From Alentia gelatinosa (Eukaryota > Annelida > Polychaeta > Phyllodocida > Polynoidae): a DNA stretch of 64,000 nucleotides. The stretch is from the NCBI GenBank assembly GCA_950022655.1, contig OX465584.1, positions 54,728,789-54,792,788 of the forward strand, written 5' to 3'. The position numbers were made by a program, and so were the translations under genes. This document shows, one piece after another, positions 1-9,949 of this stretch. Position 1 is the first letter of the stretch. Each line of letters opens with the position of its first letter. The notes beneath the pieces are model-generated. The model made no database searches, had not been told where the DNA came from, and saw nothing but the letters and a program-made list of their open reading frames with translations.

Positions 1-120
1 GGGAGGGGAGGGGCGGAATCGATCGGAACCCCGCGTCGGCTGATGACGTAGGTAGTGCATCAGTGGATGCCCTCGGCTCCCCGAAGCCCGCTCTGCTACC
101 AGCCCTCCCATGGCTCGCCG
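1..120. other. GC-rich window edge, unassigned
   Basis: A short G-rich and CpG-containing stretch starts the window and ends abruptly at the purine microsatellite. It could be the tail of a CpG-rich unit lying to the left. No open frame, splice signal or repeat match to the rest of the window was seen. Confidence 0.3.
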
Positions 121-395
121 ATTTGTCACAGGAAACATTGAGAGGGAGAGAAAGAGAGAGAAAGGGGGAGAGAGAGAGTGGGAGATAGAGAGGGAGAGAA
201 AGAGGGAGAGTGGGAAAGAGAGGGTAAGAGGGAGATAGAAGGAGAAAGAGAGGGGGAGAGAGAGAGAGAGTCACACAAAAACAGAGACACAGAGACAAAG
301 ACAGAGAGAGACAGACAAAAATAGAGACAGAGTCAGTCAGAGACAGATAGACAGAGAGACAGAGACATACAGACAGAGACATAGAGGAGGGAAGG
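121..395. repeat. purine-rich (GA/GGGA then ACAGA) microsatellite
   Basis: An almost pure A/G strand of imperfect GAGAGG/GGGAGA units passes into ACAGAGACAGA-type units. This is low-complexity sequence with no coding content. Confidence 0.9.
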
Positions 396-574
396 AGGGA
401 GGGTTTCGTGTATTGGTGGTTTACTCCTGAAGAGGGTTGTCTTTTAGGGCCCTGTCAAGCCAACCTTGAGACAGTGCCATCTTGCCAGCACACACAGAGT
501 ACGCTCACCGTCTCATAGTACCGTAGTTCACCATAGTGGTGCTCCATTGTGTGGTCAAAATTGTATTCCTGTGG

Positions 575-1097
575 AGTAATCTTCCGATTCCAAACCCGTG
601 GGTATACGCCGGATGGTTAAAACGAGGTATTCACACTGAGTTTTAATCGTCCGCGGCAATATGGGTGAGGTATCGGAATAATACGAACACATACATATTG
701 TTTTTATATATTACCATATACCTAAAAGATATTAAGATATTGGCCATATTTAAGAGTAGGAGCCGTTTCAAATGTAATTTGGGCACGCAATGGTCATGGC
801 GTAACGTGGGTTTCATGCCAAGCCTCTCCCGCTGTCAGTGTCACTTTTGGGATTCCCCGCCTCCATTTTCAAAGCGTGGGTAGGTTATCTGTTTATACGA
901 CTATATATTTATTCCACTTTATAACTTCATTGTCATAAGGCGCCGATATTGGAATGGTGGTTCCCTTTTTCTGTACACCATTATCCGTTCGGTCACACTA
1001 TAAACGTAACGTGAATTACTGGACACCTGTGCACTAAGTAACTCTTACTGTATAGATAGCAATTATTCGTCACTTGCGGCAGTAGATATATAGTAAT
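575..1097. mobile_element. G-type composite element (hairpin plus module), old copy
   Basis: A degenerate hairpin (about 575-690) has arms that pair through TTCCGAT/ATCGGAA and GGTTAAAAC/GTTTTAATCG. A module follows, opening with ATTACCATATACCT (about 706) and closing with AGTAGATATATAGTAAT. The same order, with recognisable internal sequence (GGGCAC, CGTCACTTGCGGCAGTAG), recurs at 52642-53240, which supports one family. No transposase is present. Confidence 0.55.
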
Positions 1098-1680
1098 AGC
1101 ATAAACAGCAGGCTTTCCGTTGCATTTGCATTGCGCTCAAGGTTCCCATCTAGTAATTCTAGACCAGTAAATGTACATATAGACACCTTAGACAGATCTC
1201 ACTCTCAGTCCAAGTCTTTGTTCTATATAACAGCATTTATTGCGAAGAATAACACATCGAGATATTCTTTGGAAATCCAATTGATTCGAAAACATCTATA
1301 AATCTTTTACATAGCTTTTTGTGTCATCCTATGTACAAAGGATTTTAGGCTGCTTCATTTTTGGGGGACTAGAAAGAGTCCTCTAAACGTTTTCACTGAA
1401 GGTCAAACCTTAACGACATAAGCAGTAAACATTAAGGTTTACATTTGAACTATATCGTACTAACACGTAGGTATGTCAGGGGTTATCCTTATGGAATAGC
1501 CTTGAAGTGCAAAGAAACACAGACCCTTCAGACACGCGATCGATTCTTATGCTGTAGATAGTAGACCTTTTGCTACGAAACGATATACAAATATATTAGG
1601 CTGAAATATGAAGTACAATAGCCCTGCACCCACCAACGCCAATGGTCTACGATAGACCTTCCGATAGACTATGATTGGAA
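1098..1680. other. unassigned AT-rich sequence
   Basis: No coding frame or repeat family was recognised here. The segment lies between an old G-type element and a small inverted-repeat element. Confidence 0.4.
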
Positions 1681-1681
1681 A

Positions 1682-1843
1682 GGGGCCATCCATAAAGCAC
1701 GAACGCAGAATTTCTGAAATTTTTGACCCCCCCCCCCCTCCCCCAATCTTGTACGCAATAGAACAAAGAGGGAGCATACGCAAATTTTCCAAAATTGTTG
1801 ACCCCCACCCCCCTTGGTGCGTACGTACTTTATGGATGGCCCC
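1682..1843. mobile_element. 162-bp inverted-repeat MITE with C-rich interior
   Basis: GGGGCCATCCATAAAG at 1682-1697 is inverted as CTTTATGGATGGCCCC at 1828-1843. The pairing extends inward through GYACGWACGCA. The interior has two C-runs following TTTTTGAC and TTGTTGAC, themselves part of the palindrome. Overlapping ORFs on both strands are a consequence of this palindrome, not genes. Only one copy is in the window. Confidence 0.7.
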
Positions 1844-1914
1844 AAATGGCAAAGTCAGGGGAGGTATTTGAAAGAGGCCTTGAATCGTAGAACTCTGTCT
1901 TGATCCAATCATGA

Positions 1915-2120
1915 CTACGATTAGCTACCGATAGGCTACAATAGGCTATGATAGGCTACAAAAAATCCAACATGTTGGATCTTATAGGTAGCTCTACGAT
2001 TGACGGTACCAATCATAGCCTATCCGTATCCAATCATGGGCTATTGTAGAATCAGTCGTAGAAACATGGTCCATTGCCACGATTTTGTCTGACCTCCTGA
2101 TGAAATTTTTTTCTAGTCAG
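1915..2120 (-). repeat. GATAGGCTAC-rich degenerate repeat with family A remnant
   Basis: Short TAGGCTAC/GATAGGCTA words repeat at 1920-1960 and are inverted near 2010-2030. The end (about 2046-2110) aligns with the reverse strand of family A around its CAGAAACATGGTC...GACCTCC section. This suggests an old or larger relative of A. Confidence 0.45.
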
Positions 2121-2179
2121 GAAGTCAATTTTAAGGCCGTTCGGGGCCAGAATCGGCGTTGGTGGGAGCAAGGCTTTAG

Positions 2180-2706
2180 GGTAGGCGTCCACTGAGCTCC
2201 CGATACGCTCCGATATGCCCTACGATGCACTTCCCGATAAAAAAAATATCAAAATCCCGCCTGAAGGTGACCTCTGATCGGGGCAGTTGTCCACCTCTCT
2301 GCGATGAAAGAAGTGTGGCAAATTGGCTTTTATCTCACCCCTGGTATTTTTGTCCCATAGGCTTAACATTGGGAACTCGTGCCCCTACGAGTATTACAGT
2401 CCGTTCTCCATGGTCTATATATCCTGTGTGTTGTCCATTCTTTTTGTGTGTACAGGGGTGAGATAAATACAGAAAGCAACTCGTTTTGGTCAGAGAAGTC
2501 ATTCTCCAAATCGTTTGAATGCTATGTGATATTCACTCGGCTATCCCCTCATTCATATCACTCCGCATCAAACTCGTGGAGAGAGATGACTTTGACCAAA
2601 ACTTGTTGGTTTCTTCTTTATTCTAGACATTTGTCTACGATATGGACCTTCTTGATTAGTCTACGATTTTTACTTTTTTGTATCGGAGCCATATCAGTAG
2701 GTCAAA
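2180..2706 (+). mobile_element. diverged family A element split by a B element
   Basis: The segment 2187-2326 matches family A (CCGATATG, CTACGATGCAC, CCCGATAAAA, TCGGGGCAGTTG), as does 2623-2706 (CTAGACAT.TGTCTACGAT, TTTTTGTATCGGAGCCATAT). The two parts are separated by a complete B element at 2330-2615. The left TIR is degraded, and the right end is cut by a poly(T) tract at 2707. The copy is clearly older than the clean A copies. Confidence 0.7.
2330..2615 (+). mobile_element. family B element: module plus hairpin, nested in A
   Basis: The module runs from TTATCTCACCCCTGG (2330) to GGGGTGAGATAA (2466) and contains CCCATAGGCTTAACATTGGG. The hairpin that follows pairs CAACTCGTTTTGGTC near 2475 with GACCAAAACTTGTTG near 2600. 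Its apex carries the shared GATATTCACTCGGC loop region. Insertion into an older family A element defines both boundaries to within a few bases. Confidence 0.8.
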
Positions 2707-2962
2707 TTTTTTTTTTTTTGAACAGCGTTTATTTCTTTTCTTTCTGATACAGATATATTCAAATGGTATGTGCGGCATAGCAAACGTTTTCAGAGAAAGC
2801 TACCTTGGTACAATGTATTGTACAATCATCATATAGGGAAGTAGTTTTACATGTATTCCGCTGTATATTGTTGGTGGCCAAGTGAAGCCATAATACATTT
2901 CAGACTATATTGATAACTATCAACTGTACTCATAAAAATATGAACATGAGGTGAATATTCTG
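2707..2962 (-). mobile_element. 3' end of a poly(A)-tailed retroposed sequence
   Basis: On the minus strand this segment ends in AAATAAACGCTG followed by an A-tract of about 12. That is a polyadenylation signal at the expected distance from a tail. The tail abuts a broken family A element. No protein homology is visible, so it may be LINE 3' sequence or a processed transcript. Confidence 0.5.
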
Positions 2963-2965
2963 TAA

Positions 2966-3247
2966 GGCCCGGCGTCAACCTACTACGATAGAATCGTAGA
3001 CCTCCCGATATGGCACCGATACAAAATGTCAAAATCGGTGCCATATCGGGAAGGTGCAAAATAGTAGACATATGTCTAGACAAGCCAATCCACCATGCGT
3101 TGTATGGGGTTTTTATCGGTGTCTAATCGCAGAAACATGATCAACTGCCCCGATTTCAGGTAACCTTCCGACGCGATTTTGATTTTTTATCGGGAGGTGC
3201 ATCGTAGACCATATCGGTGCCATATCGTAGTAGGTGGACGCCGGGCC
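2966..3247 (-). mobile_element. family A element, 282 bp, copy 1
   Basis: Intact terminal inverted repeats begin GGCCCGGCGTC and end GACGCCGGGCC. TAA flanks both sides (2963-2965 and 3248-3250). The length equals the clean copies at 7742 and 59896. A 3-bp TWA duplication and a GGC terminus fit PIF/Harbinger non-autonomous elements. A stray extra right terminus (3256-3277) follows directly. Confidence 0.88.
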
Positions 3248-3277
3248 TAAATCTCTATCGTAGTAGGTGGACGTCGG

Positions 3278-3840
3278 GTTTTACCGGTATCCGCATACAC
3301 CATAGACTGGGTTCCGTGTTTGCACCGTCAGCCTAATATTTATAAACCGTTTAGTCACTCTGTGGAGCTATAGATACCAAATCAATATTTGCTTTGTGCT
3401 GTGTGCTGGCCGTGCCCACCTTCCACCGGCCTCCGAGCCAGGTGTCTCCTATGATAATTAAATGTAAAAACTATCATATGTATCTTTTTTTTTTTAGAGA
3501 GAGAATGTTAGCCTCACCTAACATGCCTCCGTAACTCATACGTAAACTATGGTTGGAATTCTGACACCGTTCTATAGGGGCAGGTTTTTTTTGTGAAGGG
3601 ACATCCCCCTGTGTATTTTACGTCGTGGCTATTGAAAGCAATGAGGAAGAAGATTGATTCTAGGATGATGTAACCTAATCTTTCGACAAATTGTAAAAAA
3701 ACCATTAGTTGTTAGGAATCATATGTTTCATAGTTAGTAACCTAAGTGATTAAGCTAGAAGTATTTGTCTTTTACTACAAATGCGTCAATCGGAAATGAA
3801 ACAAGGCTTATGCCTTGCTGCAAGTACAATGTATATCATA
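3278..3840. other. unassigned sequence
   Basis: No ORF, repeat family or RNA gene was recognised between a family A copy and a degenerate G module. Confidence 0.4.
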
Positions 3841-3867
3841 CAGTGGTGAACAGCTTATCATTATTAT

Positions 3868-4015
3868 GTACCTTACTACAATTTACTCCATTCGTCTCCT
3901 GGTGACGAAATAATATTCATACGTCCATCCATACCACGTGACCACTGTCATTCTGTCCTTCTGCTATTCGGTGAGATGTAAAATGACGTTTTTAATGATG
4001 TCCAAGTATATAATA
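3868..4015 (-). mobile_element. degenerate G module
   Basis: The CACGTGACCACT...CATTCTG.TATT.GGTGAG segment followed by TTTTTAATGAT and AAGTATATAATAA matches the right half of G modules at 50450 and 56870. The left end is weak. Confidence 0.5.
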
Positions 4016-4500
4016 AGACTTATTGAATGTGACTGAATGGAATCTTTTTCCTTGTTGTTTTAATCGGAAATATTCAACTCGTTCTCAAACTTGTAAATAT
4101 CTCTCACCACGACAACAAATTCCATTCAGCCACACAAGCCATGTCTCCATATGTTACACAAGTCCTAAAAACATAACGTAGGCATTGGAGTAATCAGGTT
4201 GTTTGTGTAAATGGCGAAATTAAAGCCCATCCCCCACATCCTCCAATTAGATATTTTTTCTGACTCTCTCCTACATATATTATGTACCCGAGATACAATG
4301 TGGGAGAAATAATCTGGGGATTGCTAACAGGCAGCCTCGAGCCGTTGACCTTCTAAGAGGACAGAGTATGTACGAGGATTGTAACGTGTCACTCGCCCAT
4401 TGACTGGCGACGATACAGTGCGTGGGAGCAGCAGTTGTGCTTGCTCAGGTATTTATGAATGGACACAGGAGGAGAGATCGGGATGTGGGAGGCCAGCAGG
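4016..4500. other. unassigned sequence before the GGA tract
   Basis: No gene or clear repeat was recognised here. Confidence 0.35.
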
Positions 4501-4504
4501 TGAG

Positions 4505-5260
4505 GTGTCATCTCCAGGCGGATGTTTAGGGAGGTAGGCCGGGGAAAATCGGGGAGGAGGGAGAGGGGACGGAGGAAGGAGGGAGAGGGGATGAAGAGAG
4601 GAGGGAGAGGGGACGGAGGGAGGAGGAGAGGGGATAGAGGGAGGAGGGAGAAGGGACAGGGGAGAAGGAGAGGGGAGGGAGGGTGGCGGGAGAGAGGATG
4701 ATGGAAGGGGGAGAGGATGAGGGGAGGAAGGAAGGAGAGAGGATGGAGGGAGGAGGGAGAGAGGAGGAGGGGAGGGGGAGAGGGGATGAAGGGAGGGGGA
4801 GAGGGGATAGAGGGAGGAGGGAGGAGGGATGAAGATGGGGAGAGGGGATGAAGAGGGGGAAAGGGATGGAGGAAGGAAGGAGAGGGGATGAAGGGAGGGG
4901 GAGAGAGGATGAGGGACGAGGGACGAGGAAGAGGGGATGGAGGGAAGAGCGGGAGAGGATGAGGGGAGGGGGAAAGAGGAAGAGGGGAGGAGGGAGAGAG
5001 GATGGAGAGAGGGGAAGAGGGGATGGAGGGATGAGGGAGAGGGGAGGCGGGGAGGGGGAGAGAGTATGAGGGGAGGAGGGGAGAGGGAGAGAGGATGAGG
5101 GGAGGGGGAGAGGGGGTGAAGGGAGGAGGGAGAGTGGATGGAGGGTGGAGGCATAGGGGATGAAGGGAGAAGGCAAGGAAGGGAACGTAACTAGGTGTGC
5201 AGGCAGAAGAAAGAGGGAGGAGATAACGGTTGAGAGGGAAGACGGGGGAAGGGAAGTACT
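4505..5260. repeat. 750-bp GGA/GAGGG purine tract
   Basis: The plus strand is almost entirely purine, built of imperfect GGAGGGAGGAGAGGGGAT units with GATGGAGG or GATGAGG variants. The two longest minus-strand frames in the window (275 and 233 codons, Pro/Ser/Leu only) are translations of this tract. Mirror-symmetric purine tracts of this kind can form triplex DNA. Confidence 0.93.
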
Positions 5261-5351
5261 ATAATAAAACAATGAATCTGTGACATAATTTTCGGGTCCC
5301 AATACGTGACCCCGGATGTCTAAAAGTAAGTCTTTAAAACAAGTTTTATAC

Positions 5352-5560
5352 ATCTAGGGTGACGTGGGAGGTACTGGGAAATTACGTATACAGGTACAAC
5401 GTTTTATTTTTACCATATACCATAAAAACATCAATATGTTCACCTAGTTTAAGACGTAGTGGCCATTTTAGTCCAATTCGGACACAAAATTGGCAATTTG
5501 AGTAGGCATAAGATGGGCGGCAAAGGCAGGTGTGTTAAAACAAAGGTATCTCTTTGGTAA
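5352..5560 (+). mobile_element. partial G-type element
   Basis: GTATACAGGTACAACGTTTTAT..TTACCATATACC and the following GCCATTTTAGTCC.ATTCGG.CACA match the hairpin end and module start of 52770-52870. The rest has been lost. Confidence 0.55.
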
Positions 5561-5702
5561 CGGGGGTAGTGGTTGAATTGTAGACATATTCCCATAAAAT
5601 CATCAAGGTCTTTCTCTATAGAAACCTGAGACAATATGTTATTCAGCCAGCCCTATTCTCCAGTCACCCAACGATTAGTCCTGCTTAAGTCTTTGATTAT
5701 AT

Positions 5703-5852
5703 ACGGAAACTGGCTCATTGTCTTCGTACGTCAAAAATACGCGGTAAAATTATTGATCAGATACATCCCAATGCCGAAGGCAGAGGGATGTATTTGATTA
5801 ATAAATCTACCAATTATTTTGACGTACCAAGACAGTCAGCCCGTTTTCGTAT
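5703..5852 (+). repeat. family R hairpin joined to a G module
   Basis: The outer arms pair TTCGTACGTCAAAA (about 5723) with TTTTGACGTACCAAG (about 5818). An inner stem pairs ATACATCCC (5761-5769) with GGGATGTAT (5785-5793) around an AATGCCGAAGGCAGA apex. The hairpin abuts a G module at 5853. Fragments of the same hairpin occur at 11590-11660, 28055-28090 and 35480-35575. Confidence 0.75.
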
Positions 5853-5996
5853 TATTATATACCTAAAAATGGCGAAATTTTAGCTAGTCACGTGATCACA
5901 TACCCCGTACGTCACAGTGTGACGTACGGCTATACATACGTCATGGGTAGCAGCGGGCAGTATGTGTGGGTCATACGGCCATAGGTATATAATAAT
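5853..5996 (+). mobile_element. G module with TATATACCT/AGGTATATA termini
   Basis: The module opens with TATTATTATATACCTA and closes with ATAGGTATATAATAATGG, an inverted pair. Inside are CACGTGATCA (about 5889) and a 25-bp palindrome at 5915-5939 containing CGTCA and TGACG. A close copy lies at 28095-28245. There is no coding capacity. Confidence 0.75.
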
Positions 5997-6289
5997 GGAC
6001 ATTATTAAGAAATGAAATTACTTTGCAACATGTAGACATCCCCTAAAGCCTTACAGACCCATGAATCAACCCTGTATCTAAGCGAGGAGAGATGGAGGGT
6101 TAGCCATAGGATGCATGCAGGGACTGAAGCCAGTCTACCCAGCGAGATATATATCTGATAATGAGTGTACACTAGACCTACTGGTACTATAGCCAACTCC
6201 ATGTTAGTTTTGAATCATCCTCGCCGATGAATCGCCAAGCCGTACCGCGGGAGGTTGTACAAGTAGGTTGGTGTGGGAGGGAGATATGA

Positions 6290-6315
6290 CGACGAGGAGG
6301 AGGAGGAGGAGGCGG
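6290..6315. repeat. (GGA)n microsatellite
   Basis: About six GAGGAG-type trinucleotides give poly-Ser frames on the minus strand. The surrounding 6000-6860 sequence shows no recognisable gene. Confidence 0.8.
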
Positions 6316-6861
6316 TTGTAACACGGTGGGGGTTGAGTGGGCGGATCGCTGTGGTGAGTTTTGCCCTGTAGTAGTACAAAGTATGTGGGAGGTTGGGAGA
6401 GTCACATGGCCACCGCGTCATTCATAAAGAACTCACGTGGCGCGGTCCTTCTCAGAGTGATTGCCGCTTTCACGGAGTTTACCCCTTATGAAGCTACAGG
6501 TGCCGGGAATGCTTAACAGTAGGTGGAATTTTCTTTGTACCATATGGAGTCTTGGTGATCATTAGTGGGGACTTCGTATGTGTGTTTAGACACGAATAGC
6601 TGGAGATCTCTGGGATTATTTTACTCTATATGTGGACCTGTACAAGTGCTGACACAGGGGGACTGTTCGCCATATTCTGGAGTGTGAATTGTGAGTAGTA
6701 TATATGATAGGTGGAAGGGAACTTGACATCATACCTAATATACATGGCAATGTGTATACAGTAACCACTTAGTCATAGAGTATTCTTACTCATCAGCAAA
6801 TCTTTGTGAAACAGTCTCATGTCTTACACATGTAATATAGGGAGACATAGTTAGGGTGGGT

Positions 6862-7150
6862 GACTGGGATCTGTTCCTAGTTGTTTTGTGTTGAAAGGAT
6901 CTACCGAGTTTGTAGAACGAGCTGCGTATTTTCAACACAAAGCAACAAGATACAGATGAAATTCGGACACCCTTTCTCCTTATTAATTATATACCTGGAA
7001 ATCATTCAAAATGCCATGTTCCATCGTCTCAACAAGCCACGTGGTACAAAGGGTAGTATTAATCATAATTCTTCGCACTGTGACGAACAGAATCCGTACA
7101 GCTGGGTAGTAGGTATGAAACCTTCGCCTACAGGTATATGATAAATATAC
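6862..7150 (+). mobile_element. G-type composite element (hairpin plus module)
   Basis: The hairpin at 6867-6960 pairs GATCTGTTCCTAGTTGTTTTG with CAAAGCAACAAGATACAGAT. The module from TTAATTATATACCT (about 6985) to CAGGTATATGATAAATA follows it. CACGTGGTAC lies inside. The hairpin belongs to the ATCTGTTCCT type also seen at 50929-51045. Confidence 0.65.
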
Positions 7151-7239
7151 ATATAGTCAGATACATTACTTATCTTGCTACAAAATGAAGAACATTAGAG
7201 TGAAGCTTCTATTAATGATAAAAACTGATGAGTGTTCCG

Positions 7240-7500
7240 TCTGTGTCCTGGTTCGCCATCGAGTTTCGAGCGCCCAGTAATATGAACGAGGTGATAGCCG
7301 AGTGAATATTGTGAAGTGCTCCAAATGAGATGACTAGTGGGGACCAAATACAAATATGTTTTTGATTCTATCTTAGGCTAGAAATGTCTATCTGTTTTTC
7401 GCCCATTGAGTATGGGTTACCATACTCGCAAGCCTGTTGAGTACGAGTTCCTAATGTTAAGCCTATGGACGTTTATTCCTGGCTATGATAAAGTATCCTC
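7240..7500 (-). mobile_element. family B element, hairpin plus degenerate module
   Basis: The apex reads CAGTAATATGAACGAGGTGA followed by AGCCGAGTGAATAT, the reverse complement of the apex in other B hairpins. The module contains GTACGAGTTCCTAATGTTAA and CCTATGGACG, matching B in inverse orientation. A near relative lies at 46745-46992. Confidence 0.7.
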
Positions 7501-7684
7501 TTATATGCGACCTATAAAAGACTTGACTTATCTTTGTGTATTGATCATGACGCATGGGGGACTCACTGCGGTATTTGGGAACGGTTTTTTGGTATGATAT
7601 GTCTTTACTCATCATGTTGTCCAAAAATGTCGTCATCAATATGCGTTCTAGTTAATTCTATCCTAATATACAAGCACCTATGAA

Positions 7685-8184
7685 AGGTTAGGGTCGTATC
7701 CCATCAAGTTTAAACGAGATGGGATCGAGCTCTGACCCTAAGGCCCGGCGTCCACCTACTACGATATGGCACCGATATGGTCTACGATGCACCTCCCGAT
7801 AAAAAATCTAAATCGCGTCGGAAGGTTACCTGATATCGGGGCAGTTGACCACATTTCTGCGATTAGACACCGATGAAAACCCCGTACAACGCATGGTTGA
7901 TTGGCTTGTCTAGACATATGTCTACGATTTTGCACCTTCCCGATATGGCACCGATTTTGACATTTTGTATCGGTGCCATATCGGGAGGTCTACGATTCTA
8001 TCGTAGTAGGTGGACGCCGGGCCTAAAACTTGAATAGGTTTCTGAATTTATCTCACCCTTAACATTGGCTAATGGGCTAACCTTTGTAACCCCTCTTAAA
8101 GTATTTTTTCTAAATACTCCATGGGCGTTGGATACGAGTTCCTTATATTAAGTCTATGGGAAAAATACCAGGGATGAGATAAAT
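7685..8184 (-). mobile_element. family B element interrupted by family A
   Basis: A loop-deleted hairpin (7688-7738, CGTATCCCATC paired with GATGGGATCGAG) is separated from its module (8048-8182, TTATCTCACCC to GGGATGAGATAA) by the A insertion at 7742-8023. The uninterrupted arrangement GACCCTAAACTTGAATGGG is preserved at 35878-35896. Confidence 0.85.
7742..8023 (+). mobile_element. family A element, 282 bp, copy 2, nested in B
   Basis: Both TIRs are complete, and TAA lies on each side (7739-7741 and 8024-8026). The paralogous empty site at 35880 shows that the insertion duplicated TAA. The frames overlapping it on either strand are chance. Confidence 0.92.
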
Positions 8185-8395
8185 TGTTTTATCTCATCCA
8201 CGGATAGGTTTATAGGTATATAGCCAAAGACAAAATTAAAGATTTTATACGTAGGCACTAGAAACCACTATTTGTGAATAGCAGCTATACCCAAAGAGTT
8301 GTATGAATGTGGAGGAGGGCAATAATGAGCATCAATTATTGTAGAAATGAATTATTAAATTCGCTGAAAATTGTTTATGACTATATTATCCCACC

Positions 8396-8821
8396 CCAGT
8401 ATTTTTCTCCATAGGGTTAACATTAGGAACTCGTACTCCATAGCCATGAAGTTCGTGTATCCAATACTCAATGGCTAATTGGGTGATTCATTTTATCAAT
8501 GTTATACGGGGTGAGATAAAATCAGAAACCCACTCGATGAAAATAACTTGGTCCACACTCCACCTCGTTTGACCTCGGAGTAATTCACAAAGCGAGGCCG
8601 AGTGAATTACGTAGCGGTCAAACGAGGTGGAGTGTGGACCAAGTTATTTTCATCGAGTGGGATTCTGGTTTTATCTCACCCAGTAAACATTATCAGAATC
8701 ATTATTGATCAATAGAATAACTCACCCAATTAGCCATTAAGTATGGGATACAATACCTTTACGGCCGTGGAGTGGGAGTTCCTTACCTTAAGCCTATGGA
8801 GGAAAATACCGGGGTGAGAAA
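8396..8821. mobile_element. complete symmetric family B element
   Basis: The left module (8396-8518, TTATCCCACCCC to GGGGTGAGATAA) and right module (8671-8821, inverted) flank a central hairpin. The hairpin arms at 8529-8574 and 8616-8661 are perfectly complementary over 46 bp. Inside them TAATTCAC (8581-8588) pairs with GTGAATTA (8602-8609) around AAAGCGAGGCCGA. The modules align with each other in inverse orientation through the CTCCATAGG.TTAA block and AATGGCTAATTGGGTGA. This is the only copy here with modules on both sides of one hairpin. No protein is encoded. Confidence 0.9.
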
Positions 8822-9283
8822 ACGCTTCCTATTGAACCTTTGTCTTTAGCACATTTTCCTGTAATAGCGGTGAATACAGAATACATTGATCTTGTTTATA
8901 GCTGACTCGGCAAGATCTCTGCCTCCAGGTTCTTAGAGGTTCGCCCTTTGTCTGGTCAAATGCGAATCTGTTCAAAAGGTACCCTGGCAAACATGTAATA
9001 AGGGATTTTACATTTTCCTAACTGAAACAAATAGTATGACTTTTCACTAATGTACGGACAGAGTGAAATATATCGAATTACAATTGACAGTTGCTTCTAA
9101 AGGTCAGCATACCCACAGACTGATACTGTATTATCCAATAGGGAAAGATAATTTGTTATCATCAAGGTTAAATTGTAAGCTGTTCCAAAGTATGGAATAT
9201 ACAATTTCATGTGATTGGAATTAAATTTAACGAAGTAGCACAGTATACATGTACCTGGCCAAAATGGGGATGTTATTTCACTA

Positions 9284-9756
9284 GTTTTTGAGCGTGGGCC
9301 ACATGCTTATATGCGCTTTCTAGCTTAGGAGAGGTTATATAGACTTTCAGCATGCTGCAAAAACTATCTGCATGCCAAATCTGAGTGTCATTGGGAAAGG
9401 TTCAGAGGGCCAGTTTCTCAGTGGCTTGCTCAGGTTGGGGTTATATTCAGTCTATGGGTCATTTTCTGTAACCCACTTGGTACCCAGTGAACTGGCTATT
9501 TCTTTATCTGCCTGAGACCCATCTATATGAAGCACCAATGGGTCAATATGGTATATCGTTCTCCAGTGAATGGTCATAGTCAGTTGGGCACACCACTAAG
9601 GCCCTTAGACACTGACCCTCTGCTCCTTTCCCAGTGTCACAATATTAGCACACAGATCATGAAAGATTAATATCTTGCAGCAAGCTCAAAGTCTATGTGA
9701 CCACTCTAAAATTTTAGGCAGAGTATTTGCGCGTAGTGTCCCACGCTCAACAAAAC
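9284..9756 (+). mobile_element. family O element with about 125-bp inverted repeats
   Basis: The ends pair GTTTTTGAGCGTGGGCCAC (9284) with GTGTCCCACGCTCAACAAAAC (9756). The pairing continues through ATAGACTTTCAGCATGCTGC and GGGAAAGG.TCAGAGGG. A partial reverse-orientation copy is at 54565-54830. No transposase frame is visible. Confidence 0.75.
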
Positions 9757-9949
9757 CCGCATACACGTATGTATTCTCCGAACGCGCACGCACAGATTCA
9801 GCAGGTGAAGAGAACCAGCCAGTTCGCACCTCTTTGTACGCTGTGGCGACCGCAAACGGTGACTCAGGAACTTTTAACATCAGCGAGCATGATTCAAGAC
9901 CACAGCTCAGAAACTAACCACCCCGCTCTTTTGTCTGCCAACTGAGCCA

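Noticed and set aside
4453..5353. Two overlapping minus-strand frames of 233 and 275 codons
   Set aside because: They translate a GGA purine tract into Pro/Ser/Leu repeats in two frames at once.
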